A DNA stretch of 5,690 bases from Cyclobacteriaceae bacterium (GTDB taxonomy: Bacteria > Bacteroidota > Bacteroidia > Cytophagales > Cyclobacteriaceae), in the NCBI GenBank assembly GCA_025455225.1, contig JALOMY010000196.1, forward strand, positions 1 through 5,690, given 5' to 3'. Shown in pieces: positions 1 to 5,690 of this stretch; position 1 is the first letter of the stretch; each line of letters begins with the position of its first letter. The translations under genes and the position numbers were made by a program. Under the pieces are notes generated by a model. The model saw only the letters and a program-made list of their open reading frames with translations. It was not told where the DNA came from and searched no databases.

Positions 1-1677
1 CTCAAAGAATACCAAAAGTATATTGAGAAAGACAAAGCCCTTGAACGCAGGTTTCAATCGGTTATGGTGGATGAACCCTCGGTTGAAGATTCGATTTCAA
101 TCTTACGCGGGATCAAGGATAAGTATGAACTTCATCATGGCGTACGCATTAAAGATGATGCCGTAATTTCTGCTGTTGAATTATCCAGCCGCTACATCAG
201 CGACCGGTTCCTTCCCGACAAGGCGATTGACCTGATGGATGAAGCGGCCTCGAAACTCCGACTGGAAATGGATTCACTTCCGGAAGAACTCGATGAGCTT
301 AACCGCAGAATTATGCAGCTGGAAATTGAGCGTGAGGCGATACGCAGGGAAAAGGACAAAGAAAAGGAAGGTGTACTCAGCAAGGAAATTGCTGACCTCT
401 CTGAAGAGCGAAATGTGCTGAAAGCGAAATGGGACAGTGAAAAAGAAATTGTTCACGGCATTCAGAAAGAGAAAGAAAACATCGACAAGCTGAAATTCGA
501 AGCCGAACAAGCTGAGAAAGCGGGTGATTACGGCAAGGTTGCAGAAATCCGTTATGGAAAAATAACCGAAGCCGAAAAACGCCTGAATGAATATCAAAGT
601 AAGATGAAAGAAATGCAGGGTGAAAAATCCTTGCTTAAGGAAGAAGTAGACAGTGAAGACATTGCCGGAGTAGTGGCTCGCTGGACCGGCATACCGGTTT
701 CAAAAATGTTACAAAGCGAACGCGAAAAACTGCTGAACCTGGAAGAAGAATTAAGCAAGCGTGTTGCCGGCCAGGAAGAAGCCATTCAGGCTCTAAGTGA
801 TGCGGTGCGCAGAAGCCGCGCAGGATTGCAGGACCCGAAGCGTCCGATTGGCTCATTCATATTTATGGGTACTACGGGTGTGGGTAAAACCGAATTATCG
901 AAAGCATTAGCTGAGTACCTGTTCAACGATGAGCACGCCATGGTGCGCATTGACATGAGTGAATACCAGGAGCGCCACAGTGTAAGCCGGTTAATTGGTG
1001 CTCCTCCGGGATATGTTGGTTACGATGAAGGTGGCCAGCTTACGGAAGCTATCCGCAGGAAACCCTATTCGGTAATCCTGCTGGATGAAATCGAAAAAGC
1101 ACATCCCGATGTGTTTAACATTTTATTGCAGGTACTCGATGATGGCCGGCTTACGGATAACAAAGGCCGGGTGGCAAACTTCAAGAACACCATCATTATC
1201 ATGACCACCAACATCGGATCGCACATCATCCAGGAAAACTTCGAAAAAATTAACGACACAAATTATTTTGATATTCTGGAAGACACGAAAACCGAAGTGC
1301 TGGCGTTACTGAAGAAGTCGGTGCGGCCGGAATTTGTAAACCGGATTGATGAAATCATTATGTTCCGTCCGCTTAGCCGGAAAGATATCCGCAAGATTGT
1401 GGACATCCAGGTTGACTTGATCCGCAAGCGGCTGGAAGAAGCCGGGGTGAAAATTGAGGTTTCAGAATCTGCCCGTGAACGCTTGGCGCGGATTGGGTAC
1501 GATCCACAGTTTGGCGCACGACCACTAAAGCGCGTTATGCAGCGCGAAGTGTTAAACGAACTTTCCAAACAGATTCTCTCCGGAAAAGTTCACAAGGACT
1601 CGGTGATTTTCATTACGATAAAAAATGAAAATGAATTTGTTTTTGAGAACCTTGAAGAGGTCGAAGTTGTTAAGTAA
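1..1677 (+). CDS. clpB: ATP-dependent disaggregase ClpB, 5'-truncated by window edge
   Basis: Hsp100 chaperone that, with DnaK/DnaJ/GrpE, threads aggregated proteins through a hexameric ring in the cytosol. The frame is open from base 1, so the true start lies upstream; 558 codons are present against roughly 860-870 for the family, so the N domain and most of the first AAA+ module are missing. The window opens at the end of that module with the paired arginine fingers (LERRF, window residues 14-18). A long charged helical stretch, about residues 91-215, is the coiled-coil middle domain typical of ClpB and absent from ClpA. The second AAA+ module follows: ARWTGIP linker, Walker A GTTGVGKT (290-297), pore loop GYVGYDEGG with Tyr338, Walker B VILLDE (Asp362/Glu363), arginine-finger region RPEFVNRID, and sensor-2 GARPLKR (nt 1513-1533). 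All key residues are intact. No ClpP-binding loop (IGF/IGL type) is seen where ClpA/ClpC would carry it, which fits a disaggregase. Thr instead of the usual Pro in the second P-loop is, to my knowledge, common in Bacteroidetes. Identification is very secure. Confidence 0.98.
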   Translation, partial: LKEYQKYIEKDKALERRFQSVMVDEPSVEDSISILRGIKDKYELHHGVRIKDDAVISAVELSSRYISDRFLPDKAIDLMDEAASKLRLEMDSLPEELDELNRRIMQLEIEREAIRREKDKEKEGVLSKEIADLSEERNVLKAKWDSEKEIVHGIQKEKENIDKLKFEAEQAEKAGDYGKVAEIRYGKITEAEKRLNEYQSKMKEMQGEKSLLKEEVDSEDIAGVVARWTGIPVSKMLQSEREKLLNLEEELSKRVAGQEEAIQALSDAVRRSRAGLQDPKRPIGSFIFMGTTGVGKTELSKALAEYLFNDEHAMVRIDMSEYQERHSVSRLIGAPPGYVGYDEGGQLTEAIRRKPYSVILLDEIEKAHPDVFNILLQVLDDGRLTDNKGRVANFKNTIIIMTTNIGSHIIQENFEKINDTNYFDILEDTKTEVLALLKKSVRPEFVNRIDEIIMFRPLSRKDIRKIVDIQVDLIRKRLEEAGVKIEVSESARERLARIGYDPQFGARPLKRVMQREVLNELSKQILSGKVHKDSVIFITIKNENEFVFENLEEVEVVK

Positions 1678-1697
1678 AATGGTTAAGGATTGGTAAT

Positions 1698-1716
1698 ACT
1701 CCGCACCCCGCGGAGT
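1698..1716 (+). terminator. Small GC-rich hairpin after clpB, no U-tract
   Basis: ACTCCGC (1698-1704) and GCGGAGT (1710-1716) form a perfect 7-bp stem around the loop ACCCC, 20 bp after the clpB stop. It is followed by GGGTTTGG rather than a run of T, so it is a poor intrinsic terminator by itself. It may protect the clpB mRNA 3' end or act together with the stronger hairpin downstream. The sequence GGGTTTGGTT occurs twice just after it (1717-1726 and 1732-1741). Confidence 0.4.
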
Positions 1717-1746
1717 GGGTTTGGTTAGAGGGGGTTTGGTTGAATG

Positions 1747-1795
1747 CCTCGCTTTGCCCCGACAATTGTCGGGGCAGGCGGGGTTTTTCTTTTTT
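1747..1795 (+). terminator. Strong intrinsic terminator for clpB with perfect palindromic core
   Basis: The core, 1756-1775, is a perfect 20-nt palindrome (GCCCCGACAATTGTCGGGGC). The flanks extend the stem: CCTCGC (1747-1752) pairs with GCGGGG (1778-1783), with one T·G wobble and a small asymmetric internal loop (TTT against AG). A T-rich run, TTTTTCTTTTTT (1784-1795), follows immediately. Stem plus U-tract is the standard Rho-independent architecture on the plus strand, placed 70 bp after the clpB stop and before the porin. On the minus strand the hairpin would be followed by no comparable T run, so it works in the plus direction only. Confidence 0.85.
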
Positions 1796-1857
1796 ACAGC
1801 ATTTTTTGCCTGCCTAACTTTTTTGAATCTTTACCTTATAAATCCAAACTTAAGTCC

Positions 1858-3075
1858 ATGTCAACTCAAAATCAAAGAAGTGCCTTCCCGGCACTACTCT
1901 TACTCTTTTCCAGCCTTTGTATTTCAGTCTACAGTCAAACAACCATCTCTCCTTCTCCCTATTTTTCGTTTGGCAAGGGTCTTGGGATCATTTCTCCCGA
2001 TAGTTTATTTATGCTGAACATCAGATTCAGAATGCAGAACCGGGCAGCATTCTCTACCGTAAGTGATACAGACCTTACCATCGATCAGGTGGAGGCACGT
2101 GTGAGGAGGCTTCGACTTAGATTCGATGGATTTATCTATACGCCAAAATTATATTACTTAATACAACTGGCTTTTACCAGGGCTGATATGGATTTTGATG
2201 ATACAAGCTTTCCCAACATTGTTCGCGATGCGATGGTTATTTATAGTGTAAATAAACACTTCTCAATTGGATTAGGTCAAACTAAATTACCTGGGAACCG
2301 CCAACGGGTGAATTCTTCCGGTGACCTTCAATTAGCCGACCGGTCAATTGTTAATTCTACATTTAATATTGATCGTGACTTTGGCGCTCAATTCTACTAT
2401 AATAATCATCTTAATGGTTTTTATTATGTACTCAGAGCCGCAATTTCTACAGGAGAGGGAAGAAACATTACCGCATCTGACCGTGGGCTTGCATACACCG
2501 GTCGTCTTGAATTGTTACCCTTTGGTCAATTTACCAACGGAGGAGATTATTATGAAGGTGATCTTGCCCGTGAACCAAAACCAAAAGTTTCCCTCGGAAC
2601 AACTTATTCCAATAATCAAAACACGCTGCGTACAGGAGGTCAAACCGGACGATTTCTCTATCAGCCCCGTGATATCGAAACCTTTATGATTGATTTTATT
2701 TTCAAGTATAATGGATGGGCATTCGAATCTGAATTTCTTCGTAGAAATACCGGTGATCAAAATCCGATAACCGAAGATGTGAATGACAATGAACGTCATG
2801 TTTACGTGGGTCATGGCGAAAACTATCAAACCAGTTACCTGTTCAGGAATAATTTTGAGGTTGTAGGGCGTTACTCCCGGGTACGTCCAAATAGTGAAAT
2901 TCAACAATTAGAAGAGGAGGTAAAACAATATACTTTTGGATTAAACAAGTACATCAGAGGCCATCGACTTAAACTCCAGGCTGACCTTACGTACGAACAG
3001 AATATATGGCTGCAGGATACAAACCCGGATCTTAACCGTTGGCTGGTACGATTTCAGATCGAAGCAGGAATATAA
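1858..3075 (+). CDS. Phosphate-selective porin O/P-like outer-membrane beta-barrel
   Basis: Predicted outer-membrane channel of the Porin_O_P family type. I choose the ATG at 1858, giving 405 residues. It starts a convincing signal peptide: a short polar N-region with Arg7, a hydrophobic core ALLLLFSSLCISV, and cleavage after VYS with Gln27 first in the mature protein. An in-frame ATG at 1744 exists, but it would put the N-terminus inside the upstream terminator and bury the signal peptide. The mature part shows alternating hydrophobic/polar beta-strands with many aromatic residues (FMLNIRFRMQ, 51-60; KLYYLIQLAF, 97-106), the Arg-rich strand EARVRRLRLRFDG (79-91), and a GLGQTKLPGNRQR segment (138-150) matching the GQ-K-P-R strand and loop of this family. 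No TonB-box or plug domain is visible, so it is not a TonB-dependent receptor. Substrate cannot be read from sequence; the phosphate label is only a family name. It is transcribed alone, since clpB is terminated upstream and the next gene is convergent. No confident promoter was found in 1796-1857. Confidence 0.8.
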   Translation: MSTQNQRSAFPALLLLFSSLCISVYSQTTISPSPYFSFGKGLGIISPDSLFMLNIRFRMQNRAAFSTVSDTDLTIDQVEARVRRLRLRFDGFIYTPKLYYLIQLAFTRADMDFDDTSFPNIVRDAMVIYSVNKHFSIGLGQTKLPGNRQRVNSSGDLQLADRSIVNSTFNIDRDFGAQFYYNNHLNGFYYVLRAAISTGEGRNITASDRGLAYTGRLELLPFGQFTNGGDYYEGDLAREPKPKVSLGTTYSNNQNTLRTGGQTGRFLYQPRDIETFMIDFIFKYNGWAFESEFLRRNTGDQNPITEDVNDNERHVYVGHGENYQTSYLFRNNFEVVGRYSRVRPNSEIQQLEEEVKQYTFGLNKYIRGHRLKLQADLTYEQNIWLQDTNPDLNRWLVRFQIEAGI

Positions 3076-3077
3076 TA

Positions 3078-4148
3078 TCAGCTGATTCGTTCTACACCCA
3101 GTCCCGGTTTATCAGAACAATACATAACCCCATCTTTCAAAATAAATCCTCCCTTAACCACATCGCGGGCCAGGTCGAGGCTTCCATCCAGGTCGATGTA
3201 TTTCGTATTGGCACAGGCAAATGCTGCATGAAGCGCTGCGGTAATACTTACAATACTTTCATCATTGCATCCCCAGAATAAATCAACTTCTTCGTGAAGG
3301 GCAATGTCGGCAATTTTCAATCCCTGGCTAATGCCTCCGCACTTCATCAATTTGATATTAAAAATCCCTGAGGCATAAGGAGGTTTTATCAGCTCCAGGG
3401 CATCTTTCGGTGAAATCAACGATTCATCGGCTGCCACTATCCGTTTGATCTCATCCGGCAACGATTTCATTTCAGCAATCGCTTTTGCCGGAAGAGGTTG
3501 CTCTATCAATTCAATCTGCAGGTGCTTGGTTTCGTTAAAAAATTCAATGGTTTGTTTTGCCGTGTACCCCTGGTTGGCATCAATCCGGATGACGTATCCA
3601 TACCCGAATTGCTCACGCATTTTTACCATGCGCTCAATGTCTTCTTCCAGGTTAAGACCCAGTTTTACCTTAATGGCCTTGAATCCCTTCTTTAAATAAT
3701 CATCGGTTTCCTTGAGTGTCTCATCCACATTCTTGATTCCAATGGTATTGGAAGTCGGCATGGAATAAATCTTCTGCCCGAGAAATTTCACAAGCGGAAC
3801 GTTCAGGTATTTGGTGAAGGCATCATGAAGCGCTATGTCAAGCGCAGCACGGGCTCCCGGATTTTTTGGAAACTTCTGCCAGATCTCAAAATTGAGTTGA
3901 CTAAACTCCCGTATATCCCGCCCGATAAGAAATTCCAAATTCCTCTCCTGTAAAGCCTCCAGGGTTTGATTCAAGTTTTCACCTACTACGTATTCACTTG
4001 GATTACCCGAACCGATTCCCGTCAGGCCATTATCAAGCGTAATTTCAACAAATGCGTTTCGAACTTCATCAACCGTTTTAAAGGCAATGGTGTAGGGTTT
4101 GGTGTTACCAAGGTCGGTACTCCAAACTTTAATGTCCTTGATTTTCAT
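3078..4148 (-). CDS. Dipeptide epimerase-like enzyme, enolase superfamily (MLE/MR type)
   Basis: Mg2+-dependent cytosolic enzyme that abstracts the alpha-proton of an amino-acid residue and re-adds it with either stereochemistry. The ATG at 4148 gives 356 residues, the normal family length, starting MKIKDIKVWS at the capping domain. Catalytic signature in order: KVK (160-162, Lys162 as acid/base), IDAN (metal ligand Asp190), IEQP (Glu216), ADES (Asp241), NIKLMKCGG (Lys266, the opposite acid/base), GCNDES (293-298), and DLD at 319-321. That DxD motif at the end of the barrel binds the substrate amino group in dipeptide epimerases such as L-Ala-D/L-Glu epimerase. From memory of the Bacillus enzyme, Arg24, which contacts the Glu side chain, is Lys24 here, so specificity is uncertain. 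It lies 19 bp downstream of the DUF1611 gene on the same strand and is probably cotranscribed with it. DgcA, an N-acetyl-D-Glu racemase, is an alternative within the same superfamily and is also found beside DUF1611. Fold and chemistry are secure; substrate is not. Confidence 0.88.
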   Translation of the reverse strand: MKIKDIKVWSTDLGNTKPYTIAFKTVDEVRNAFVEITLDNGLTGIGSGNPSEYVVGENLNQTLEALQERNLEFLIGRDIREFSQLNFEIWQKFPKNPGARAALDIALHDAFTKYLNVPLVKFLGQKIYSMPTSNTIGIKNVDETLKETDDYLKKGFKAIKVKLGLNLEEDIERMVKMREQFGYGYVIRIDANQGYTAKQTIEFFNETKHLQIELIEQPLPAKAIAEMKSLPDEIKRIVAADESLISPKDALELIKPPYASGIFNIKLMKCGGISQGLKIADIALHEEVDLFWGCNDESIVSITAALHAAFACANTKYIDLDGSLDLARDVVKGGFILKDGVMYCSDKPGLGVERIS

Positions 4149-4167
4149 GTATTCGGGAGTAGGTATA

Positions 4168-5235
4168 TTATGAATTTCGTTGCTTGATGAGTTCAGCAAA
4201 AACAGCAACCAGCCGATCAACACCATCTTCAAGTGGAAGTACTACAGGAATTTTCAATTCTGCTTCTGTTTCGTTTGCCCATGTGCGGGCTGCTTCCGTT
4301 GTCATTTTCGAGGTGTTAACAGTAATTCCAACTGTTGGAGCACCGTATATGCGGATTAAATCAATCTCATCTTTTATTGCTGGAATATAGGCCGGGTAAT
4401 ACTCCATGTCTTTGTATTGCTTTCGTGCCGGATTGTGCTGAAGAATTACCGCATCAGCATCTGCTGACACAATCCATTCGGCACCGGCAGGTCCGCTAGG
4501 GTTACGCAGGGAAGATTGTCCCTCGATAAACATGATGTCCGGCTTTACGTCCTGGTAGCACTGCCAAACGGCATGCTCCATTTCACCGGAAATAAAGTCG
4601 TTCAGGGTTGAGTCAAAAATAAAACCATATTTCGCACCCTGCATCCATCCGGTCTGACCGGTGTAAATCATTTCGGCTTTGTAACCTGCCTTGGTCATGG
4701 CTTCGGTAAGAATTCGAGATGTGGTTCGCTTGCCCAGGGCACAATCGGTACCCAACACAGCCACCTTAATGGATTTCACTTCCTTGATCTTGCCATTCCA
4801 GAAATGGAGGTCTTTGAATTTTTTGGGCTTTCGCACATCAATAATCTCCAGGCCTTTCTGCCGGGCCAAAGCAGCCAGCGGTTCATGGTCGGACACGTAA
4901 TCATGTAATCCGTTAACGATGCTGAGGTTGTTTTCAAGTGCCTCCTTCAGCAAAGCCTGCAATTCATCGGGAATAACTCCTCCCTTAGTAGCTACACCAA
5001 TAATGCAATACTTTGCTTTAGTGGAAGACGATTTAACAAATTCTGAGATCGTGGCATAGACCGGTAAATTTCGGTGCTTTCCATCTAATACTTCACCGGC
5101 ATCTTTACCGGCAGACTTTGGGTCGATTATACCTAATATCGTGAACCGTTCAGTACCCCTGATTAATCCGTGTGCGGTCTTTGCATTACTGGAATTAAGA
5201 TAGCCTCCGGTAATAACAATTGCATTGCCTTTCAT
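4168..5235 (-). CDS. DUF1611-family P-loop protein (possible DgcN-like N-acetyltransferase)
   Basis: A 355-residue protein with the two-part DUF1611 architecture. Residues 1-150 form a Rossmann-like alpha/beta domain (AIVITGGYLNSSNAKTAHGL at the start; hydrophobic strands FTILGIID and YCIIGVATKGG). Residues 155-350 form a P-loop NTPase-like domain with a Walker A motif GTDCALGKRTT (162-172), a YTGQTGWMQG segment (191-200), and a Walker B-like strand DIMFIEGQSSL (233-243). No signal peptide or membrane segment is seen, so it should be cytosolic. The family was long uncharacterised. To my recollection the DgcN member acetylates D-glutamate and works with the enolase-superfamily racemase DgcA, and this protein is likewise followed by an epimerase gene at 19 bp. 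The ATG at 5235 is chosen because it directly precedes the first beta-strand. Family assignment is strong. The acetyltransferase role is transferred by analogy, and an ATP-using reaction cannot be excluded given the intact Walker A lysine. Confidence 0.85.
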   Translation of the reverse strand: MKGNAIVITGGYLNSSNAKTAHGLIRGTERFTILGIIDPKSAGKDAGEVLDGKHRNLPVYATISEFVKSSSTKAKYCIIGVATKGGVIPDELQALLKEALENNLSIVNGLHDYVSDHEPLAALARQKGLEIIDVRKPKKFKDLHFWNGKIKEVKSIKVAVLGTDCALGKRTTSRILTEAMTKAGYKAEMIYTGQTGWMQGAKYGFIFDSTLNDFISGEMEHAVWQCYQDVKPDIMFIEGQSSLRNPSGPAGAEWIVSADADAVILQHNPARKQYKDMEYYPAYIPAIKDEIDLIRIYGAPTVGITVNTSKMTTEAARTWANETEAELKIPVVLPLEDGVDRLVAVFAELIKQRNS

Positions 5236-5252
5236 ATATCGTTGAAAGGCGG

Positions 5253-5282
5253 AAAATTCAGGGTTAATTAAGAGTTTTCAAA
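5253..5282 (-). promoter_or_regulatory. Candidate promoter for the DUF1611/epimerase unit
   Basis: Read on the minus strand, TTTG (5282-5279) is followed after 18 bases by TGAATTTT (5260-5253), an imperfect match to the Bacteroidetes -33/-7 pattern TTTG...TAnnTTTG (mismatches at the second and last positions). It would start RNA about 10 bases before the ATG at 5235. It sits in the only sizeable gap upstream of the pair. The match is weak and could be chance in AT-rich DNA. An 8-bp palindrome TTAATTAA (5264-5271) lies in the spacer. Confidence 0.3.
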
Positions 5283-5305
5283 ATGGGTAAGGAATGATTT
5301 TTAGT

Positions 5306-5313
5306 TAATTTTG
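5306..5313 (+). promoter_or_regulatory. Candidate -7 element (TAATTTTG) for the secreted-protein gene
   Basis: TAATTTTG matches the Bacteroidetes -7 consensus TAnnTTTG at every defined position and lies 14 bp before the ATG at 5328. No good TTTG -33 element is present at the expected distance upstream. If used, the leader would be under about ten bases, which is short but tolerable in a phylum that does not rely on Shine-Dalgarno pairing. Confidence 0.45.
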
Positions 5314-5327
5314 GTTTTACTGTAGCC

Positions 5328-5690
5328 ATGAAAACTATTCTGTTTCTTTTCTGCTTATGGGCTTATGCCTCCTGGGGGCAAAACCTAACCGGTGTATGGC
5401 AGGTTACACATGAAAGCCAATGCATGGATCAAGAGTTAGGTACTCCATCAGAAACGGAAGAAGAGTTGGAAGAGGCCATGCAATCCATGTCGGGAAGAAC
5501 ACCAAAAGTTATGATTCTGAAAGCCGATTTAACCGGTGAATGGAATTGGAAAAGCGTTGGCAAAAAGAAATCAGCTCATAAAGAAAAATTTATCTATCGT
5601 ATCAGTGATGGAATAATCTACATACTTGATAAACGATCACGATTGATAACTGATACTTTCTTCATCGAACTGAATACTGCCGATTCCCTG
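5328..5690 (+). CDS. Small secreted protein, weakly lipocalin-like, 3'-truncated by window edge
   Basis: An open frame of 121 codons runs from the ATG at 5328 to the last base without a stop, so the C-terminus is outside the window. It begins with a clear signal peptide: Lys2, a hydrophobic core ILFLFCLWAYA, and probable cleavage after SWG with Gln18 first in the mature protein. Cys9 lies inside the hydrophobic core with no lipobox spacing, so it is unlikely to be a lipoprotein. The mature part holds two LTGxW motifs (20-24, LTGVW; 68-72, LTGEW), an acidic segment ETEEELEEA (42-50), and a beta-rich stretch FIYRISDGIIYILD (88-101). The order LTGxW, then ILKADLTGEW, then an ISDG-type strand recalls small lipocalin-like domains of Bacteroidetes secreted proteins, but the match is by eye and weak. 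The gene is divergent from the DUF1611 gene across a 92-bp gap. Coding status is well supported; function is unknown. Confidence 0.75.
   Translation, partial: MKTILFLFCLWAYASWGQNLTGVWQVTHESQCMDQELGTPSETEEELEEAMQSMSGRTPKVMILKADLTGEWNWKSVGKKKSAHKEKFIYRISDGIIYILDKRSRLITDTFFIELNTADSL

Noticed and set aside
274..597. 107-codon minus-strand open frame rich in Phe and Leu
   Set aside because: It is the reverse reading of the Lys/Glu-rich ClpB middle domain, where GAA and AAA codons become TTC and TTT; the apparent hydrophobicity is an artefact.
1263..1568. 101-codon minus-strand open frame inside clpB
   Set aside because: Antisense to the highly conserved second AAA+ module; low-complexity Ser/Arg-rich product expected from reverse reading.
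1..1677. ClpA or ClpC identity for the truncated AAA+ protein
   Set aside because: The long coiled-coil middle domain, the ALERRF and ARWTGIPVSKM contexts and the lack of a ClpP-binding loop fit ClpB.
1832..1839. TACCTTAT as a -7 promoter element for the porin, with TTTG at 1805-1808
   Set aside because: The last two consensus positions do not match and the 23-base spacer is long, so I did not list it as a promoter.
1744..1857. In-frame upstream start extending the porin by 38 residues
   Set aside because: It lies within the clpB terminator hairpin and would place a hydrophobic stretch ahead of the clear signal peptide that begins at 1858.
2515..2907. 130-codon open frame on the minus strand inside the porin
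   Set aside because: It is fully antisense to a gene with strong barrel and signal-peptide features and shows no recognisable domain; treated as a shadow frame.
3445..3699. Plus-strand open frame inside the epimerase gene
   Set aside because: It overlaps the catalytic barrel codons (KVK to IEQP) on the other strand and has no domain or start signal of its own.

Overview
The window looks like a chromosomal segment from a Bacteroidetes bacterium, most likely a Cytophagales-type lineage. The evidence is a ClpB with the Thr-variant second P-loop (GTTGVGKTE) that I associate with this phylum, signal peptides cut just before Gln, a Porin_O_P-type outer-membrane barrel, no clear Shine-Dalgarno sequences, and a TAnnTTTG-type -7 promoter element. 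Base composition is moderate and no mobile element, RNA gene or CRISPR array is visible. The lineage call is inference from these features, not from a database match.

Layout: (1) 1-1677, plus strand, the last two thirds of clpB, whose 5' end is outside the window. (2) 1678-1857, an intergenic stretch with two hairpins; the second is a strong intrinsic terminator built around a perfect 20-nt palindrome. (3) 1858-3075, plus strand, a signal-peptide-bearing outer-membrane porin. (4) 3078-4148 and 4168-5235, minus strand, a two-gene unit read as DUF1611-family P-loop protein followed by an enolase-superfamily dipeptide-epimerase-like enzyme, 19 bp apart. The epimerase and porin are convergent, with stop codons only 2 bp apart. 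(5) 5236-5327, a divergent intergenic region. (6) 5328-5690, plus strand, the start of a small secreted protein that runs off the window and shows weak lipocalin-like features.

The ClpB is a cytosolic disaggregase and seems unrelated to its neighbours. The most interesting part is the DUF1611/epimerase pair. The same family pairing is known from the DgcN/DgcA D-glutamate route (N-acetylation of D-Glu, then racemisation to the L form), whereas the epimerase here keeps the DxD motif of true dipeptide epimerases. The pair could therefore act on N-acyl-D-amino acids or on dipeptides from peptidoglycan; the sequence alone does not settle this. I found no clearly novel system; the pair is the best lead.
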